A stretch of DNA of 64,000 nt from an uncultured Eubacteriales bacterium (GTDB lineage: Bacteria > Bacillota > Clostridia > Lachnospirales > Anaerotignaceae), in contig CATJUP010000101.1 of NCBI GenBank assembly GCA_949743655.1, forward strand, positions 1 to 64,000. Direction: 5' to 3'. Positions within the stretch are counted from its first letter, which is position 1. The number at the start of each line of letters is the position of its first letter. A program made the translations under genes and the position numbers. Under the pieces are notes generated by a model. The model was not told the DNA's origin. It saw only the letters and a program-made list of their open reading frames with translations, and searched no databases. This document shows, one piece after another, positions 28,450 to 38,415 of the stretch.

Positions 28450-29310
28450 ATGAGTTTTTTTAAAAAGTTCTTTATAATTTTTGTGTCAATAAATATAACA
28501 TTATGTTTTTCATCATGTAAAAAAGCTGAAAACAGCAATATAATACTCACATCGTTTTATCCAGTATACATTATAGCCCAAATAATTACCGAAAACACCG
28601 ATATACAGTTAAAAAACATGGCTCATCCCCAAACTGGCTGTCTGCATGATTATCAGCTTACATCAACTGATATGAGGCTTATAAATGACGCCTCAGTTTT
28701 AATTATAAACGGTGCTGGAATGGAAAACGACTTTATGCAAAAAGCTATTGACAATTCAAACATAAAAATAATAGACTCATCAAACGGCTTGTTTAAAAAT
28801 AATGACGATATAAATAGTAACAACAGCCATATATGGACAAGCCTTGATATGGTAAAAACACAAGCCGAGAATATATGTGACGGTCTCAAACAAATATATC
28901 CACATTATTCAGATACACTTGAAAATAATAAAGCCAATTTTATAAAAAGTGTTGACAAAATTGAGAAATTACAAAATACCAAACCATTTAAGGCTATATC
29001 TTTTAACGAGGCTTTTTATTATATGCTTACCGAAAACGGCATTGATATAACAGCAGAAATAGAAATTGATGAAAATGTTACGCCAACCGCTAGACAAATG
29101 GCGGATATTTCTAATTTGGCTAAAAATTCTGATATAGACGCTATATTTTGCGCTGATGACAATGGTATCGTTTTTGCTAACACTCTAAGCCGAGAAACCG
29201 GCATACCAGTATATATATTAGACCCTCTAACGTACACAAACTCATCAAACGATTATATATCCGCAATGAAAAACAATATATCAATTATAAGCGAGGCTAA
29301 AAACAAATGA
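28450..29310 (+). CDS. Zinc/manganese ABC transporter substrate-binding lipoprotein
   Basis: A cluster A-I metal-binding protein (ZnuA/TroA/PsaA superfamily), 286 residues, with lipobox FSSCKK (Cys about 22-23). Metal ligands are expected at His in AHPQTGCLHDYQL, His in NSHIWTSLDM, a third site at FNEAFYYML, and Asp in YILDPLTYT. The third position reads Asn-Glu where ZnuA has His and PsaA has Glu, so zinc versus manganese is unclear. There is no His-rich loop. First gene of a three-gene operon; its TGA overlaps the ATPase ATG. Confidence 0.9.
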   Translation: MSFFKKFFIIFVSINITLCFSSCKKAENSNIILTSFYPVYIIAQIITENTDIQLKNMAHPQTGCLHDYQLTSTDMRLINDASVLIINGAGMENDFMQKAIDNSNIKIIDSSNGLFKNNDDINSNNSHIWTSLDMVKTQAENICDGLKQIYPHYSDTLENNKANFIKSVDKIEKLQNTKPFKAISFNEAFYYMLTENGIDITAEIEIDENVTPTARQMADISNLAKNSDIDAIFCADDNGIVFANTLSRETGIPVYILDPLTYTNSSNDYISAMKNNISIISEAKNK

Positions 29311-30056
29311 GTACAAATTCCTCAACATACCACAATAACTGCGGTCTTTGCCGTGTTGACATTCAAAACTTATATGTCAAAAACCATAATGACATAATTA
29401 TAAACAACATAAATCTATCTCTCCACTGTGGAGAGCTTACGGCTATAATAGGCAGAAACGGCGCTGGAAAAACAACTCTTCTTAAAGCCATAATAAACGA
29501 AAGAAGTTATTCTGGAAACATAGTATTTAAAAGCCATGATGATAAAATAATTAAAAAACCTGTTATAGGCTATGTTCCGCAACAGTTAATTTTTGATAAA
29601 AGCACTCCTATAAGCGTTTCTAATTTTATGTTGTCTGCTAAAAATAGCCGTCCTGTTTGGCTTAGCACAACTAAAAATAATTCCAACGATATAAAACAAA
29701 AACTTAAAGAGCTTGAGTGTGAGTATTTATATGATAGGTCTTTAGGCAATATATCCGGCGGTGAGCTTCAAAAAGTTTTGCTAATTATGGCGCTTGACCC
29801 AATGCCAGACCTTTTAATACTCGACGAGCCAGTATCAGGTGTTGACGCTGTTGGTCTTGATATATTCTACAAAAAAATAATATCAATACGCGATAAATAC
29901 CATATAGCTATAGTGCTTGTATCTCACGACCTTAATATAATAAAACAATACGCTGATAGAGCTATACTTATAGATAAAACAGTTATAGCTCAAGGAAGTG
30001 TAGATTATGTATTCTCATCAAAAGCGTTTAAAAACTCTTTTGGTTTAATAGAATAG
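29307..30056 (+). CDS. Metal ABC transporter ATP-binding protein
   Basis: The 249-residue ATPase of the Zn/Mn importer. Walker A GRNGAGKTTLLKAI (about 50-63), Q-loop GYVPQQLIF, signature NISGGELQKVLL (Cys-less ISGGE, about 149-160), Walker B DLLILDEP and the switch His in VLVSHDLN are intact. It overlaps the upstream gene by 4 bp and is followed 12 bp later by the permease. Confidence 0.95.
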   Translation: MSTNSSTYHNNCGLCRVDIQNLYVKNHNDIIINNINLSLHCGELTAIIGRNGAGKTTLLKAIINERSYSGNIVFKSHDDKIIKKPVIGYVPQQLIFDKSTPISVSNFMLSAKNSRPVWLSTTKNNSNDIKQKLKELECEYLYDRSLGNISGGELQKVLLIMALDPMPDLLILDEPVSGVDAVGLDIFYKKIISIRDKYHIAIVLVSHDLNIIKQYADRAILIDKTVIAQGSVDYVFSSKAFKNSFGLIE

Positions 30057-30068
30057 GAGCTGAACATA

Positions 30069-30917
30069 ATGGAAATAATATACTCTATACTATCCGCTTT
30101 TCCTTTTGAGTTTTTACATTACAAATTTATGATAAACGCGCTTATAGCAGTTATAGTTATAACACCGCTTTTTGCTATGCTTGGCACAATGGCGGTAAAC
30201 AACAAAATGGCGTTTTTCTCAGACGCACTTGGTCACAGCGCTTTTACAGGCATAGCCATAGGAATACTTATTGGTCTTAAAAATCCTGTTTTAAGTATGG
30301 TAGCGTTTGGAATACTGCTTGGACTTATAATAAGCCGTGTAAAATATTTTAAAACGGCGTCAACAGACACAATAATAAGCGTTTTCTCATCTATATCCGT
30401 AGCGTTAGGAATAGTTATATTGTCAAAAAATGGAGGTTTCTCAAAATACTCGTCATATCTTATAGGAGATATACTAATTGTAACACCTAAAGAAATTGTA
30501 TTAATGCTTATAACTCTTGCTATTTCATATTTAGTATGGTTTAAAATATATAATCGTTTACTTTTAATAAGCATAAATTCGTCTTTGGCGGCAAGCCGAG
30601 GCATAAACTGCATTTTTATAGAAAACATATTTGTAATACTTTTGGCTGTTTCGGTAATGCTTTCGGTAAAATGGATAGGAATACTTACAATAAACTCATT
30701 TTTAATACTTCCGCCGGCGGCGGCAAGAAATATAGCCTCAAACTCAAAACAGTATCATTTTTACTCACTTATAATAGGCTTGTTTTGTGGCGTTACAGGT
30801 CTTATAATATCGTTTTACGCCGATACATCAGCAGGCGCTACAATAGTACTTACATCATCGTTTGTATATTTTTTAACTCTTTTAATTAATCAAATTAGAA
30901 AAACAAACACTGCTTAA
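30069..30917 (+). CDS. Metal ABC transporter permease (ABC-3 family)
   Basis: A 282-residue membrane subunit with about eight helices, typical of ZnuB/TroC/PsaC. The family features DALGHSAFTGIAIG (coupling-helix region) and GILTINSFLILPPAAARNIA near the end are clear. GGAGCTG precedes the ATG. Completes the three-gene importer. Confidence 0.95.
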   Translation: MEIIYSILSAFPFEFLHYKFMINALIAVIVITPLFAMLGTMAVNNKMAFFSDALGHSAFTGIAIGILIGLKNPVLSMVAFGILLGLIISRVKYFKTASTDTIISVFSSISVALGIVILSKNGGFSKYSSYLIGDILIVTPKEIVLMLITLAISYLVWFKIYNRLLLISINSSLAASRGINCIFIENIFVILLAVSVMLSVKWIGILTINSFLILPPAAARNIASNSKQYHFYSLIIGLFCGVTGLIISFYADTSAGATIVLTSSFVYFLTLLINQIRKTNTA

Positions 30918-30938
30918 ATACAAAAAATACAGAAAGAA

Positions 30939-31709
30939 GTGATAACTATTAAAAACATAGCTATTATAACAGGCGCAAGTAGTGGTCTTGGAAGAGAATT
31001 TGTAAAACTTATATCAAAAAGCAAAAATATAGATGAGATTTGGGCATTATCAAGAAACAAAAAAAAATTATCTCGTCTTAAAATACAGTTTGGTAAAAAA
31101 ATAAAAATATTTCCCATTGATTTATCAGATATAAACGCTATAAACAAATTTAGCCAAAACTTATCAAACGTAAATATAAAAATACTTATAAACAATGCCG
31201 GTTATGCCAAATTTTGCTCATATAACGACATAAGTATTTACGAGTCGGCTAATATGATAAATTTAAACTGCTCCGCTGTTGTTGCTATGTGTGTTATATG
31301 TATTCCTCACATGAAAAACAAAAGTCATATTATTAATATATCATCTCAAGCCGCTTTTCAGCCTTTGCCATACCAAAACATATATAGCTCTACAAAGGCA
31401 TTTGTAAAAAATTACTCAATAGCGCTTAATAAGGAACTTAAAGAAAAAGGAATTGTGTCAACGGCGGTGTGTCCTGGCTGGATTAAAACCAATTTATATA
31501 TTAGGGCTAAAATAGGCGCCAAAAAAGCCACAAACAAATTTGCTGGTATTGTAAGCCCAAATAAAGTAGCCAAAAAAGCTCTTAAAGACGCGTTTAAAAA
31601 CAAAGACATATCAGTATATGGAATACATGTTAAAACAGAAATTTTACTTTCAAAAATAATGCCTCATAATTTTGTTATATGGGCATGGCTTAAACAACAA
31701 GGATTATAA
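30939..31709 (+). CDS. Short-chain dehydrogenase/reductase
   Basis: A Rossmann-fold NAD(P) oxidoreductase of 256 residues with TGASSGLGREF (cofactor loop), NNAGYA, and the active-site Ser-Tyr-Lys as ISSQAAF... and YSSTKAF. The ending (KTEILLSKIMPHNFVIWAWL) is like the DltE/YqjQ-type SDR branch. The GTG at 30939 is the most upstream start in frame, but the only ribosome-site-like sequence (AGAAAGAAGTG) partly overlaps it, so the true start is uncertain. Substrate unknown. It follows the metal transporter by 21 bp and may be its read-through passenger. Confidence 0.85.
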   Translation: MITIKNIAIITGASSGLGREFVKLISKSKNIDEIWALSRNKKKLSRLKIQFGKKIKIFPIDLSDINAINKFSQNLSNVNIKILINNAGYAKFCSYNDISIYESANMINLNCSAVVAMCVICIPHMKNKSHIINISSQAAFQPLPYQNIYSSTKAFVKNYSIALNKELKEKGIVSTAVCPGWIKTNLYIRAKIGAKKATNKFAGIVSPNKVAKKALKDAFKNKDISVYGIHVKTEILLSKIMPHNFVIWAWLKQQGL

Positions 31710-31734
31710 TTTTAGTAATTTTTAATTTAAATTT

Positions 31735-31761
31735 TTTGTCCCGCTTAAAAAGCGGGACAAA
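31735..31761. terminator. Bidirectional terminator between SDR and pyk
   Basis: A 12-bp stem TTTGTCCCGCTT (31735-31746) / AAGCGGGACAAA (31750-31761), loop AAA, with T-rich flanks on both sides, between convergent genes. Confidence 0.9.
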
Positions 31762-31769
31762 TTATATTT

Positions 31770-33536
31770 TTATTCTTTCTCGTCTGGCACACCAAAATAC
31801 ACAAACCCTTTTTTACCATCAACAGTAATAAGTGAGTTATCTTTAATAAGCTCTGTAACATTTATTTTACACATTATAACTGGTATATCTAAAATATTGC
31901 CCACAAGCTCTGAGCACTGGTCATTTTCTTTTTCCAAAGGTCCTATAACAAGCGCGCTTGCTCTTTTTATATAAGGTAATATAGTATTGTCAATTTTGTT
32001 TGTAACTATTATATCACCTGTTTTAAACTTTTTTTCCGCCTCGCCAGAAAAGTTTATTATTGTGGCTTTACCAGATACTCTCTTGTTGCCTACACCTTCA
32101 CCTTTGCATATAACGCTTCCAACTATATCTATACGCAAAGTGTTTGTGGAGCCAGAAACGCCCACAGGCACACCTATTGCTATTACCACTGTATCTCCAT
32201 TTTTTGCTATGCCGCTTTTTGTAGCAGTGCTTAATGCCAAATCAAAAACTTTGTCGTTATCCTCTATTTCCTCCTCATGCACTGGTTTGCAGCCCCAAAC
32301 AAGATTTAACTGTCTCCATACTCTTTCGGAACTACTGCTTACAGCTATAGGACACACAGGTTTATATTTAGCTATCATTCTTGCTGTAAGACCTGTTTTT
32401 GTAACTGTGGCTATACAGCTTGTTTTAAGTTCTGCCGCTATACTGCACGCCGCATAACTTATGGCGTTTGTCATATTTTTATCGGCTATACTGTAATTAG
32501 TTTTAAGCGCCTTTGAGTAATCAATATTGCTTTCTGTTGTTTCGGCTATTTTAGCCATTATTTTAACAGCCTCCGCCGGATAACTTCCTTGAGCTGTCTC
32601 ACCAGAAAGCATTATAGCGTCACTTCCGTCAAATATAGCATTAGCAACATCGTTAGACTCTGCTCTTGTAGGGCGTGGGTTAGCTACCATAGACTCAAGC
32701 ATTTGAGTAGCAGTAATAACAGGTTTACAGTTATCGTTAGCTTTTTTTATAAGCTCTTTTTGAACAACAGGTACTTCATCTATAGGTATTTCAACACCTA
32801 AATCTCCTCTGGCAACCATTATACCGTCAGATACAGCAAGTATTTCGTCTATGTTTTTAACGCCCTCACGGCTTTCTATTTTAGATATTATACAAATATC
32901 GTTTCCGCCGTTTTCCTCAAGCACATGACGTATTTTAAGCACATCATTAGCCGAGCGTATAAATGACGCCGCTATATAGTCAAAACCCATTTTAATACCA
33001 AATTTTAAGTCATCTATATCTCTTTGTGTAAGTATAGGCAAATCCAAATTTACATCCGGTATATTCACACCTTTATTAGAACTTAAAAAACCGCCGTTTA
33101 CAACTTCACATTCAACATCGGTATCTGTTATATTTAAAACCCTTAACTCCACAAGTCCATCATCAATTAATATTCTATTTCCCTTTTTAATCTCCAAAGG
33201 AAGGTTATGGTATGTAACACTTACCATATTTTCGTTTCCCTCAATATCACGGTTAGTAAGCGTAAAATGATTTCCTGGCTCAAGATACACTTTTTTGTTA
33301 TCTTTAAATCGTTTAATTCTTATTTCTGGTCCTTTTGTGTCAAGTATAAGCGGTATAGGCGCGTTTAACTCCTCTCTTACGGCTTTAAGATTATTTATAA
33401 GCTCCGTATGTGTCTCATATGTTCCGTGAGAAAAATTTATTCTGGCGGCGTCCATTCCATTTTTTATAAGCTCTCTCATTTTTTCCACAGTGCTGGTAGC
33501 TGGTCCAAGAGTACATAATATTTTTGTTCTTTTCAT
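31770..33536 (-). CDS. pyk: Pyruvate kinase with C-terminal PEP-utilizer-like domain
   Basis: It makes pyruvate and ATP from phosphoenolpyruvate. The N-terminal MKRTKILCTLGPATSTVEKM, catalytic DTKGPEIR, the active-site ISKIESREGVKNIDEIL and SGETAQGSYP are present. At 588 residues it carries the extra C-terminal domain (about 480-588, KRVSGKATIINF onward) seen in Bacillus-type enzymes. I start at the ATG at 33536 behind GGGGG; the frame is open 33 nt further. dnaE lies just upstream, but pfkA, usually between them in Firmicutes, is missing. Confidence 0.97.
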   Translation of the reverse strand: MKRTKILCTLGPATSTVEKMRELIKNGMDAARINFSHGTYETHTELINNLKAVREELNAPIPLILDTKGPEIRIKRFKDNKKVYLEPGNHFTLTNRDIEGNENMVSVTYHNLPLEIKKGNRILIDDGLVELRVLNITDTDVECEVVNGGFLSSNKGVNIPDVNLDLPILTQRDIDDLKFGIKMGFDYIAASFIRSANDVLKIRHVLEENGGNDICIISKIESREGVKNIDEILAVSDGIMVARGDLGVEIPIDEVPVVQKELIKKANDNCKPVITATQMLESMVANPRPTRAESNDVANAIFDGSDAIMLSGETAQGSYPAEAVKIMAKIAETTESNIDYSKALKTNYSIADKNMTNAISYAACSIAAELKTSCIATVTKTGLTARMIAKYKPVCPIAVSSSSERVWRQLNLVWGCKPVHEEEIEDNDKVFDLALSTATKSGIAKNGDTVVIAIGVPVGVSGSTNTLRIDIVGSVICKGEGVGNKRVSGKATIINFSGEAEKKFKTGDIIVTNKIDNTILPYIKRASALVIGPLEKENDQCSELVGNILDIPVIMCKINVTELIKDNSLITVDGKKGFVYFGVPDEKE

Positions 33537-33612
33537 ATATAAACCCCCATATTTAATTTTTTTACACAATAATATTGTATCCAGATAATTTTAATTCTAT
33601 AATAATTAATGA

Positions 33613-36600
33613 TTATATAGTTTTATATCTCATAACAACATTGCTGTCACCTAATAGCATTTTAAGTCCGTCAATAAGTATTTCATCGTCAGACGCAAAA
33701 TATTGTGATGAAGCTCTCATTACATCTCCTGTTTGTTCCACTTTTACAATAACTGGTATATTGCCTCTAAAATTTTCTATTATTCTGTTAGCTTTACTTA
33801 ATTGCTGCATATCTTTTACTTTTAAATAAAGTTTATCTGGCATTTGTATATTGGAGTTTTCTAAATTAAGCGGTGTTATTTCTTCAGCTATAAATTTTCC
33901 GTCACCTTCAGCCGGAATATCAGCTCTTCCTTTTACAATAACAATACTTCCTGGAAGTATAAAGTCACCCCAAACAGAATATGTATTAGGAAAAACAATA
34001 GTCTCAATTATTCCATACATATCCTCAAGGTTCATGTAAGCCATTATTTTATTGTTTTTAGTTGACTTAATTTTTTTCGAGTTTACAATACCCCCAAGTA
34101 CAACCCTTTGTCCATCTTTTATATCACAGTTTCCATATTCATCTTTATTAAAGTCTTTGCTGTAAGCGCTTACTTTGTCATTTAACACGTCCTCATATTC
34201 CAAAAGAGGATGACCGCTTATGTAAATACCTAAAACCTCTTTTTCCATAGCTAATATTTTAGAGTTTGAAAACTCATCAATATCCTCAAAGTTATCTTTT
34301 TGAACTTCGTTATACTCTTGCGCTCCAAAAAGACTTATTTGACCCTCTATATTGTTTTTTCTGCTTTGAACCACTCCATCATATATCCCTCTAAAATTAG
34401 CCATATATTGAGAGCGTTTAGCGCCTAAAGAGTCGAAAGCACCACTTTTTATAAGGTTTTCTATCGCGTGTTTATTAATATCCTTTTCGCTTACTCTTGT
34501 TATAAAATCCTTAAAAGTTTTATACTTGCCATTTTTATTACGCTCATTAACAACAGCGTTTATAACTGACTCTCCTATACTTTTTATAGCCATAAGACCA
34601 AAACGTATTTTTTTTCCGTCTACCGAAAAATTTCCAAAACCCTCATTTATGTCTGGCGGAAGAAGTTCTATGCCCATTTTGCTGCACTCTTGTATATACT
34701 CGCATACCTTATTAGGAAAATCTATAACACTACTCATAAGTGCTGCCATAAACTCCACAGGATAATATGTTTTAAGCCATGCTGTTTTGTAGCCCACAAC
34801 AGCATAACAAGCGGCGTGACTTCTGTTAAACGCGTATTTGGCAAAGTCAGTCATCTCGTCAAATATTTTCTCTGCGGTTTCAGCCGGTATACCGTTTTTA
34901 ACACAGCCCAAAACTGTACCGTCTTCAGTGCCATAAACAAAATTTTTGCGCTCTTTAGCCATTACTGATGCTTTTTTCTTACTCATAGCCCTTCTTACAA
35001 TATCGCTTCTTCCAAGGCTATATCCAGCTAATTTTCTAACAATCTGCATAACCTGCTCTTGATATACTATACAGCCATATGTTGGTTTAAGTATTTCTTC
35101 CAAACTATGGTGTGTATATGTTATGCTTCCAAAATTTTTTTTGCCTTTAACATATTTTGGTATAAAATCCATAGGACCAGGGCGGTAAAGAGATATTCCG
35201 GCGATTAAATCCTCAATACAGTTAGGCTTTAAGTCTTTTAAAAACACTTTCATTCCAGCGCTCTCCAACTGAAAAACGCCTTCAGTTTTTCCTTGCGCTA
35301 TAAGCTCGTAAACTTTTTGGTCATCATATTCAATATTTTCTAAGTCTATATCTGTTTTATGTATTCTGTTTATTTCGTCTAAAGCGCTTTGTATAACCGT
35401 AAGAGTTCTTAAACCCAAAAAATCAATTTTTAATATTCCCAATTCTTCAAGCAAAGTCATTGTGTACTGTGTAGACACAATACCATCACTGTAATAAAGC
35501 GGCACATAATCCACAACAGGGTCACGGCATATAACCACACCGGCGGCATGTGTTGATGCGTGTCTTGGAAGCCCCTCAAGACTAATGCTTGTGTCTATAA
35601 GTTTAGCCACATCAGCATTTGTATTATAAAGCTCATTTAACTCGCTGTTTATTTTAAGCGCCTTATTTATTGTCATTCCCAATTCGGAAGGTATCATTTT
35701 TGATATTCTGTCAACATCATTATAAGGTATAGCCAAAGCTCTTCCAACATCTTTTATAGCCGCTCTTGCCGCCATTGTTCCAAATGTTATTATCTGCGCT
35801 ACATGGTCATCGCCATATTTTTTAATAACATAATCAATAACTTCTTGACGTCTTTCAAAACAAAAATCAACGTCTATATCCGGCATGCTAACTCTTTCAG
35901 GATTTAAAAATCTTTCAAATATAAGGTTATATTTTATAGGGTCTATAGTTGTTATATCAAGACAATAAGAAACAATACTTCCTGCCGCCGAGCCTCTTCC
36001 AGGTCCTACACTTATGCCATTTGATTTAGCAAAATGTATAAAATCCCACACTATAAGAAAATACTCAACATATCCCATTTCCTCTATAGTGCTAAGTTCA
36101 TACTCAAGTCTTTCGGTAACGTCTTCTTTACAGTCTTTATATTTTTTATTAAAACCCTCATAACAAAGTTTTCTTAAATATGAGTAAGGCGTTTCACCTT
36201 CTGGCACATCAAAACGCGGTATTTTAAGCTCATGAAATTTAATGTCAACATTACATCTTTGGGCTATATTGTAAGTGTTTTCAAGCGCCTCAGGTGCGTA
36301 TTTAAAAAGTTCAGCCATTTCCTCAGGGCTTTTTATATAAAACTGTCCTCCCTCATAGCGCATACGGTTTTCATCATTTACAGTTTTTCCCGTCTGTACG
36401 CACAAAAGCACATCATGGCTTTGCGCGTCCTCTTTATAAATATAATGGCTGTCGTTACTGCATATAATTGGTATGCCTGTTTCGGCACTTATATTTAAAA
36501 TACCCTCGTTTACTATTTTTTGGTCACTTATGCCATGGTCCTGAAGTTCAAGATAAAAATTTCCCCTTCCAAATATATCGTCATACATAAGTGCCGTTTC

Positions 36601-37077
36601 TTTAGCCCTGTTATAAGATACTGTAAGTATATCCCTTGCCACGTTTCCCGCAATACACGCACTTGAGGCTATAATACCGTTATGATATTTTTTTAAAAGT
36701 TCCAAATCCACTCTTGGCTTATAATAAAAACCCTCAGTAAAGCCAAAAGAAACAAGTTTTATAAGGTTTTTATAACCTTCATTATTTTCAGCTAAAAGCA
36801 CAAGATGATAATAGTTATTTCCATTTACGCTATCTTTGTCAAAACGGCTTTTGGGCGCAACATAAACCTCACAGCCTATAATAGGCTTTATTCCAGCGGC
36901 TACAGCAGTTTTATAAAATTCAATAGCTCCATACATAGCACCATGGTCTGTAATAGCCACGCTGTCCATACCCAAATCTTTAACGCGTTTTATAAGCTCA
37001 TCTATTTTAGCCGAGCCATCAAGAAGGCTGTAGCCTGTATGTACATGGAGATGTGTAAATTTAATTTTATTATCCAT
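33613..37077 (-). CDS. dnaE: DNA polymerase III alpha subunit DnaE
   Basis: Replicative polymerase of the C family, 1154 residues. The N-terminal PHP domain begins FTHLHVHTGYSLLDGSAKI. The palm has the catalytic acidic set with GPGRGSAAGSIVSYCL and PDIDVDFCFERR (about 395-410). Helix-hairpin-helix and OB-fold regions follow, and the C-terminus is the short DnaE1 type without a proofreading domain (PolC is expected elsewhere). The ribosome site GGAGGC lies 5' of the ATG. Confidence 0.97.
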   Translation of the reverse strand: MDNKIKFTHLHVHTGYSLLDGSAKIDELIKRVKDLGMDSVAITDHGAMYGAIEFYKTAVAAGIKPIIGCEVYVAPKSRFDKDSVNGNNYYHLVLLAENNEGYKNLIKLVSFGFTEGFYYKPRVDLELLKKYHNGIIASSACIAGNVARDILTVSYNRAKETALMYDDIFGRGNFYLELQDHGISDQKIVNEGILNISAETGIPIICSNDSHYIYKEDAQSHDVLLCVQTGKTVNDENRMRYEGGQFYIKSPEEMAELFKYAPEALENTYNIAQRCNVDIKFHELKIPRFDVPEGETPYSYLRKLCYEGFNKKYKDCKEDVTERLEYELSTIEEMGYVEYFLIVWDFIHFAKSNGISVGPGRGSAAGSIVSYCLDITTIDPIKYNLIFERFLNPERVSMPDIDVDFCFERRQEVIDYVIKKYGDDHVAQIITFGTMAARAAIKDVGRALAIPYNDVDRISKMIPSELGMTINKALKINSELNELYNTNADVAKLIDTSISLEGLPRHASTHAAGVVICRDPVVDYVPLYYSDGIVSTQYTMTLLEELGILKIDFLGLRTLTVIQSALDEINRIHKTDIDLENIEYDDQKVYELIAQGKTEGVFQLESAGMKVFLKDLKPNCIEDLIAGISLYRPGPMDFIPKYVKGKKNFGSITYTHHSLEEILKPTYGCIVYQEQVMQIVRKLAGYSLGRSDIVRRAMSKKKASVMAKERKNFVYGTEDGTVLGCVKNGIPAETAEKIFDEMTDFAKYAFNRSHAACYAVVGYKTAWLKTYYPVEFMAALMSSVIDFPNKVCEYIQECSKMGIELLPPDINEGFGNFSVDGKKIRFGLMAIKSIGESVINAVVNERNKNGKYKTFKDFITRVSEKDINKHAIENLIKSGAFDSLGAKRSQYMANFRGIYDGVVQSRKNNIEGQISLFGAQEYNEVQKDNFEDIDEFSNSKILAMEKEVLGIYISGHPLLEYEDVLNDKVSAYSKDFNKDEYGNCDIKDGQRVVLGGIVNSKKIKSTKNNKIMAYMNLEDMYGIIETIVFPNTYSVWGDFILPGSIVIVKGRADIPAEGDGKFIAEEITPLNLENSNIQMPDKLYLKVKDMQQLSKANRIIENFRGNIPVIVKVEQTGDVMRASSQYFASDDEILIDGLKMLLGDSNVVMRYKTI

Positions 37078-37114
37078 AATATTCAGCCTCCTAAAAATTA
37101 ACTGATAACTTCTT

Positions 37115-37266
37115 CTTCCTTTCTTGAAAGAAAGGAAGCCAAAGAACTTTAACTCTTAACCATTGTGTGCAAGTGATATTGGCTGAACTAATTTAGTTTA
37201 TGTTTGTGCAACAAATACACATATCTTTCTTGAAAGATATAAAGCTAAAGAACTTTAACTTTCAAA
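37115..37266. repeat. 106-bp tandem repeat R4 (one and a half units)
   Basis: Full hairpin at 37115-37138, then CCAAAGAACTTTAAC, GTGTGCAAGTGATATTGGC, TTTAGTTTATGTTTGTG, and a second degraded hairpin exactly 106 bp on (37226-37236) with only the first part of the unit. This copy is the exception in orientation: the full hairpin lies near the dnaE start rather than after the potD stop. Confidence 0.88.
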
Positions 37267-37290
37267 AGCGTATATAAACAATTTAATATA

Positions 37291-38388
37291 TTATTCCGCT
37301 TTAACTTCTGTCCAAATATCATTCCAAGTATTTTTAACCTCGTCTGTTCTATACTGCATAAAATAAAGTCTGTTAAGTGACTCTTCATCCATAGCAGCAG
37401 ATGCGGCATACTCAGGGTCTATATCAGCAGCGGCTTCTTTGTTTACAGGCGCTGGTCCTCCTGTTGCTGCCCAGTTATACTGAAAATCTTTGCTTATCAT
37501 CCAATCTATAAACTTATAAGCCATATCTTTGTTATTGCTGTTAGAGGCTATAGCCCAATTATCTACCCAGCCTATAGCACCGTCTTCAGGCACTACAAAA
37601 GCTATAGGCTCTCCCTCTTGTTTCATATATGCTGACTGTCCCGACCACATAAGTCCAAGTGATATTTGTTTTCCAGCAAAAAGTTTTGAAAACTCGTCAC
37701 CAGTTTTCCAATATGTTCTGTTAAGAGGTTTTTGCTCAATTAGCTTCTGTTTAACAGCCTCAATGTCGTTAGGCGCATTAGGGTCTTGTCCTAATACTAT
37801 AGCCGCCGCCATAACAGCATCGTTATAGTCATCTCTAAAAGCTATTTTACCTGAATACGCTTCATCAAACAAACAACTCATGCTTTTTGGCGGTTCTTTA
37901 ATTTCGTCAGTGTTATAAGCTATAGCTGTAGAACCCCAAACAAAAGGTACAGCATACATTTTATCGCCGTCAAAACATTCTTCTTGTGTTTTAAAACGGT
38001 CAAAAAGCTGAGCAAAATTCTCAAGTTTTGATGTGTCTATTTCTTCAAAAAGTCCGTCCTTAACAGCAGCCGGAAGTATTGTACAGTTAGGCAAACAAAC
38101 GTCTATTTCACCAGCTTTTGATGTCCTTAATTTTGTAAGCAATTCTTCCTCACTTGACATATATGTATTTACGATTTCACAGTTATAAGTCTCTTCAAAC
38201 TCTTTAATAAAATTAGCATCGTCAGAGCCATAGTCTTTCCAATTTACTACATATAGTTTTGTTTTTTCATTTTCTTCGGCTGAAGATACTACATTTAAGT
38301 TTTCACCCGAATTTTTGTTTCCACAGCCGGCTAAAGACACAGCTATTACCGCCGCTAAAAACACAGAAGCCAATTTTTTTAATGTCAT
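37291..38388 (-). CDS. PotD-type polyamine ABC substrate-binding lipoprotein
   Basis: A periplasmic-binding-like lipoprotein of 365 residues with lipobox SLAGC (Cys about 22) and a spermidine/putrescine-type fold: KLYVVNWKDYGSDDANFIKEFEE, VPFVWGSTAIAYNTDEI, and WVDNWAIASNSNNKDMAYKFIDWM, with conserved Trp/Asp in the ligand cleft. I start at the ATG at 38388, nine bases after AAGGAG. It is an orphan: no permease or ATPase gene is nearby. It follows the isochorismatase gene by about 27 bp. Confidence 0.88.
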   Translation of the reverse strand: MTLKKLASVFLAAVIAVSLAGCGNKNSGENLNVVSSAEENEKTKLYVVNWKDYGSDDANFIKEFEETYNCEIVNTYMSSEEELLTKLRTSKAGEIDVCLPNCTILPAAVKDGLFEEIDTSKLENFAQLFDRFKTQEECFDGDKMYAVPFVWGSTAIAYNTDEIKEPPKSMSCLFDEAYSGKIAFRDDYNDAVMAAAIVLGQDPNAPNDIEAVKQKLIEQKPLNRTYWKTGDEFSKLFAGKQISLGLMWSGQSAYMKQEGEPIAFVVPEDGAIGWVDNWAIASNSNNKDMAYKFIDWMISKDFQYNWAATGGPAPVNKEAAADIDPEYAASAAMDEESLNRLYFMQYRTDEVKNTWNDIWTEVKAE

Positions 38389-38415
38389 TAAAAACATCTC
38401 CTTAATATTAAGTAA

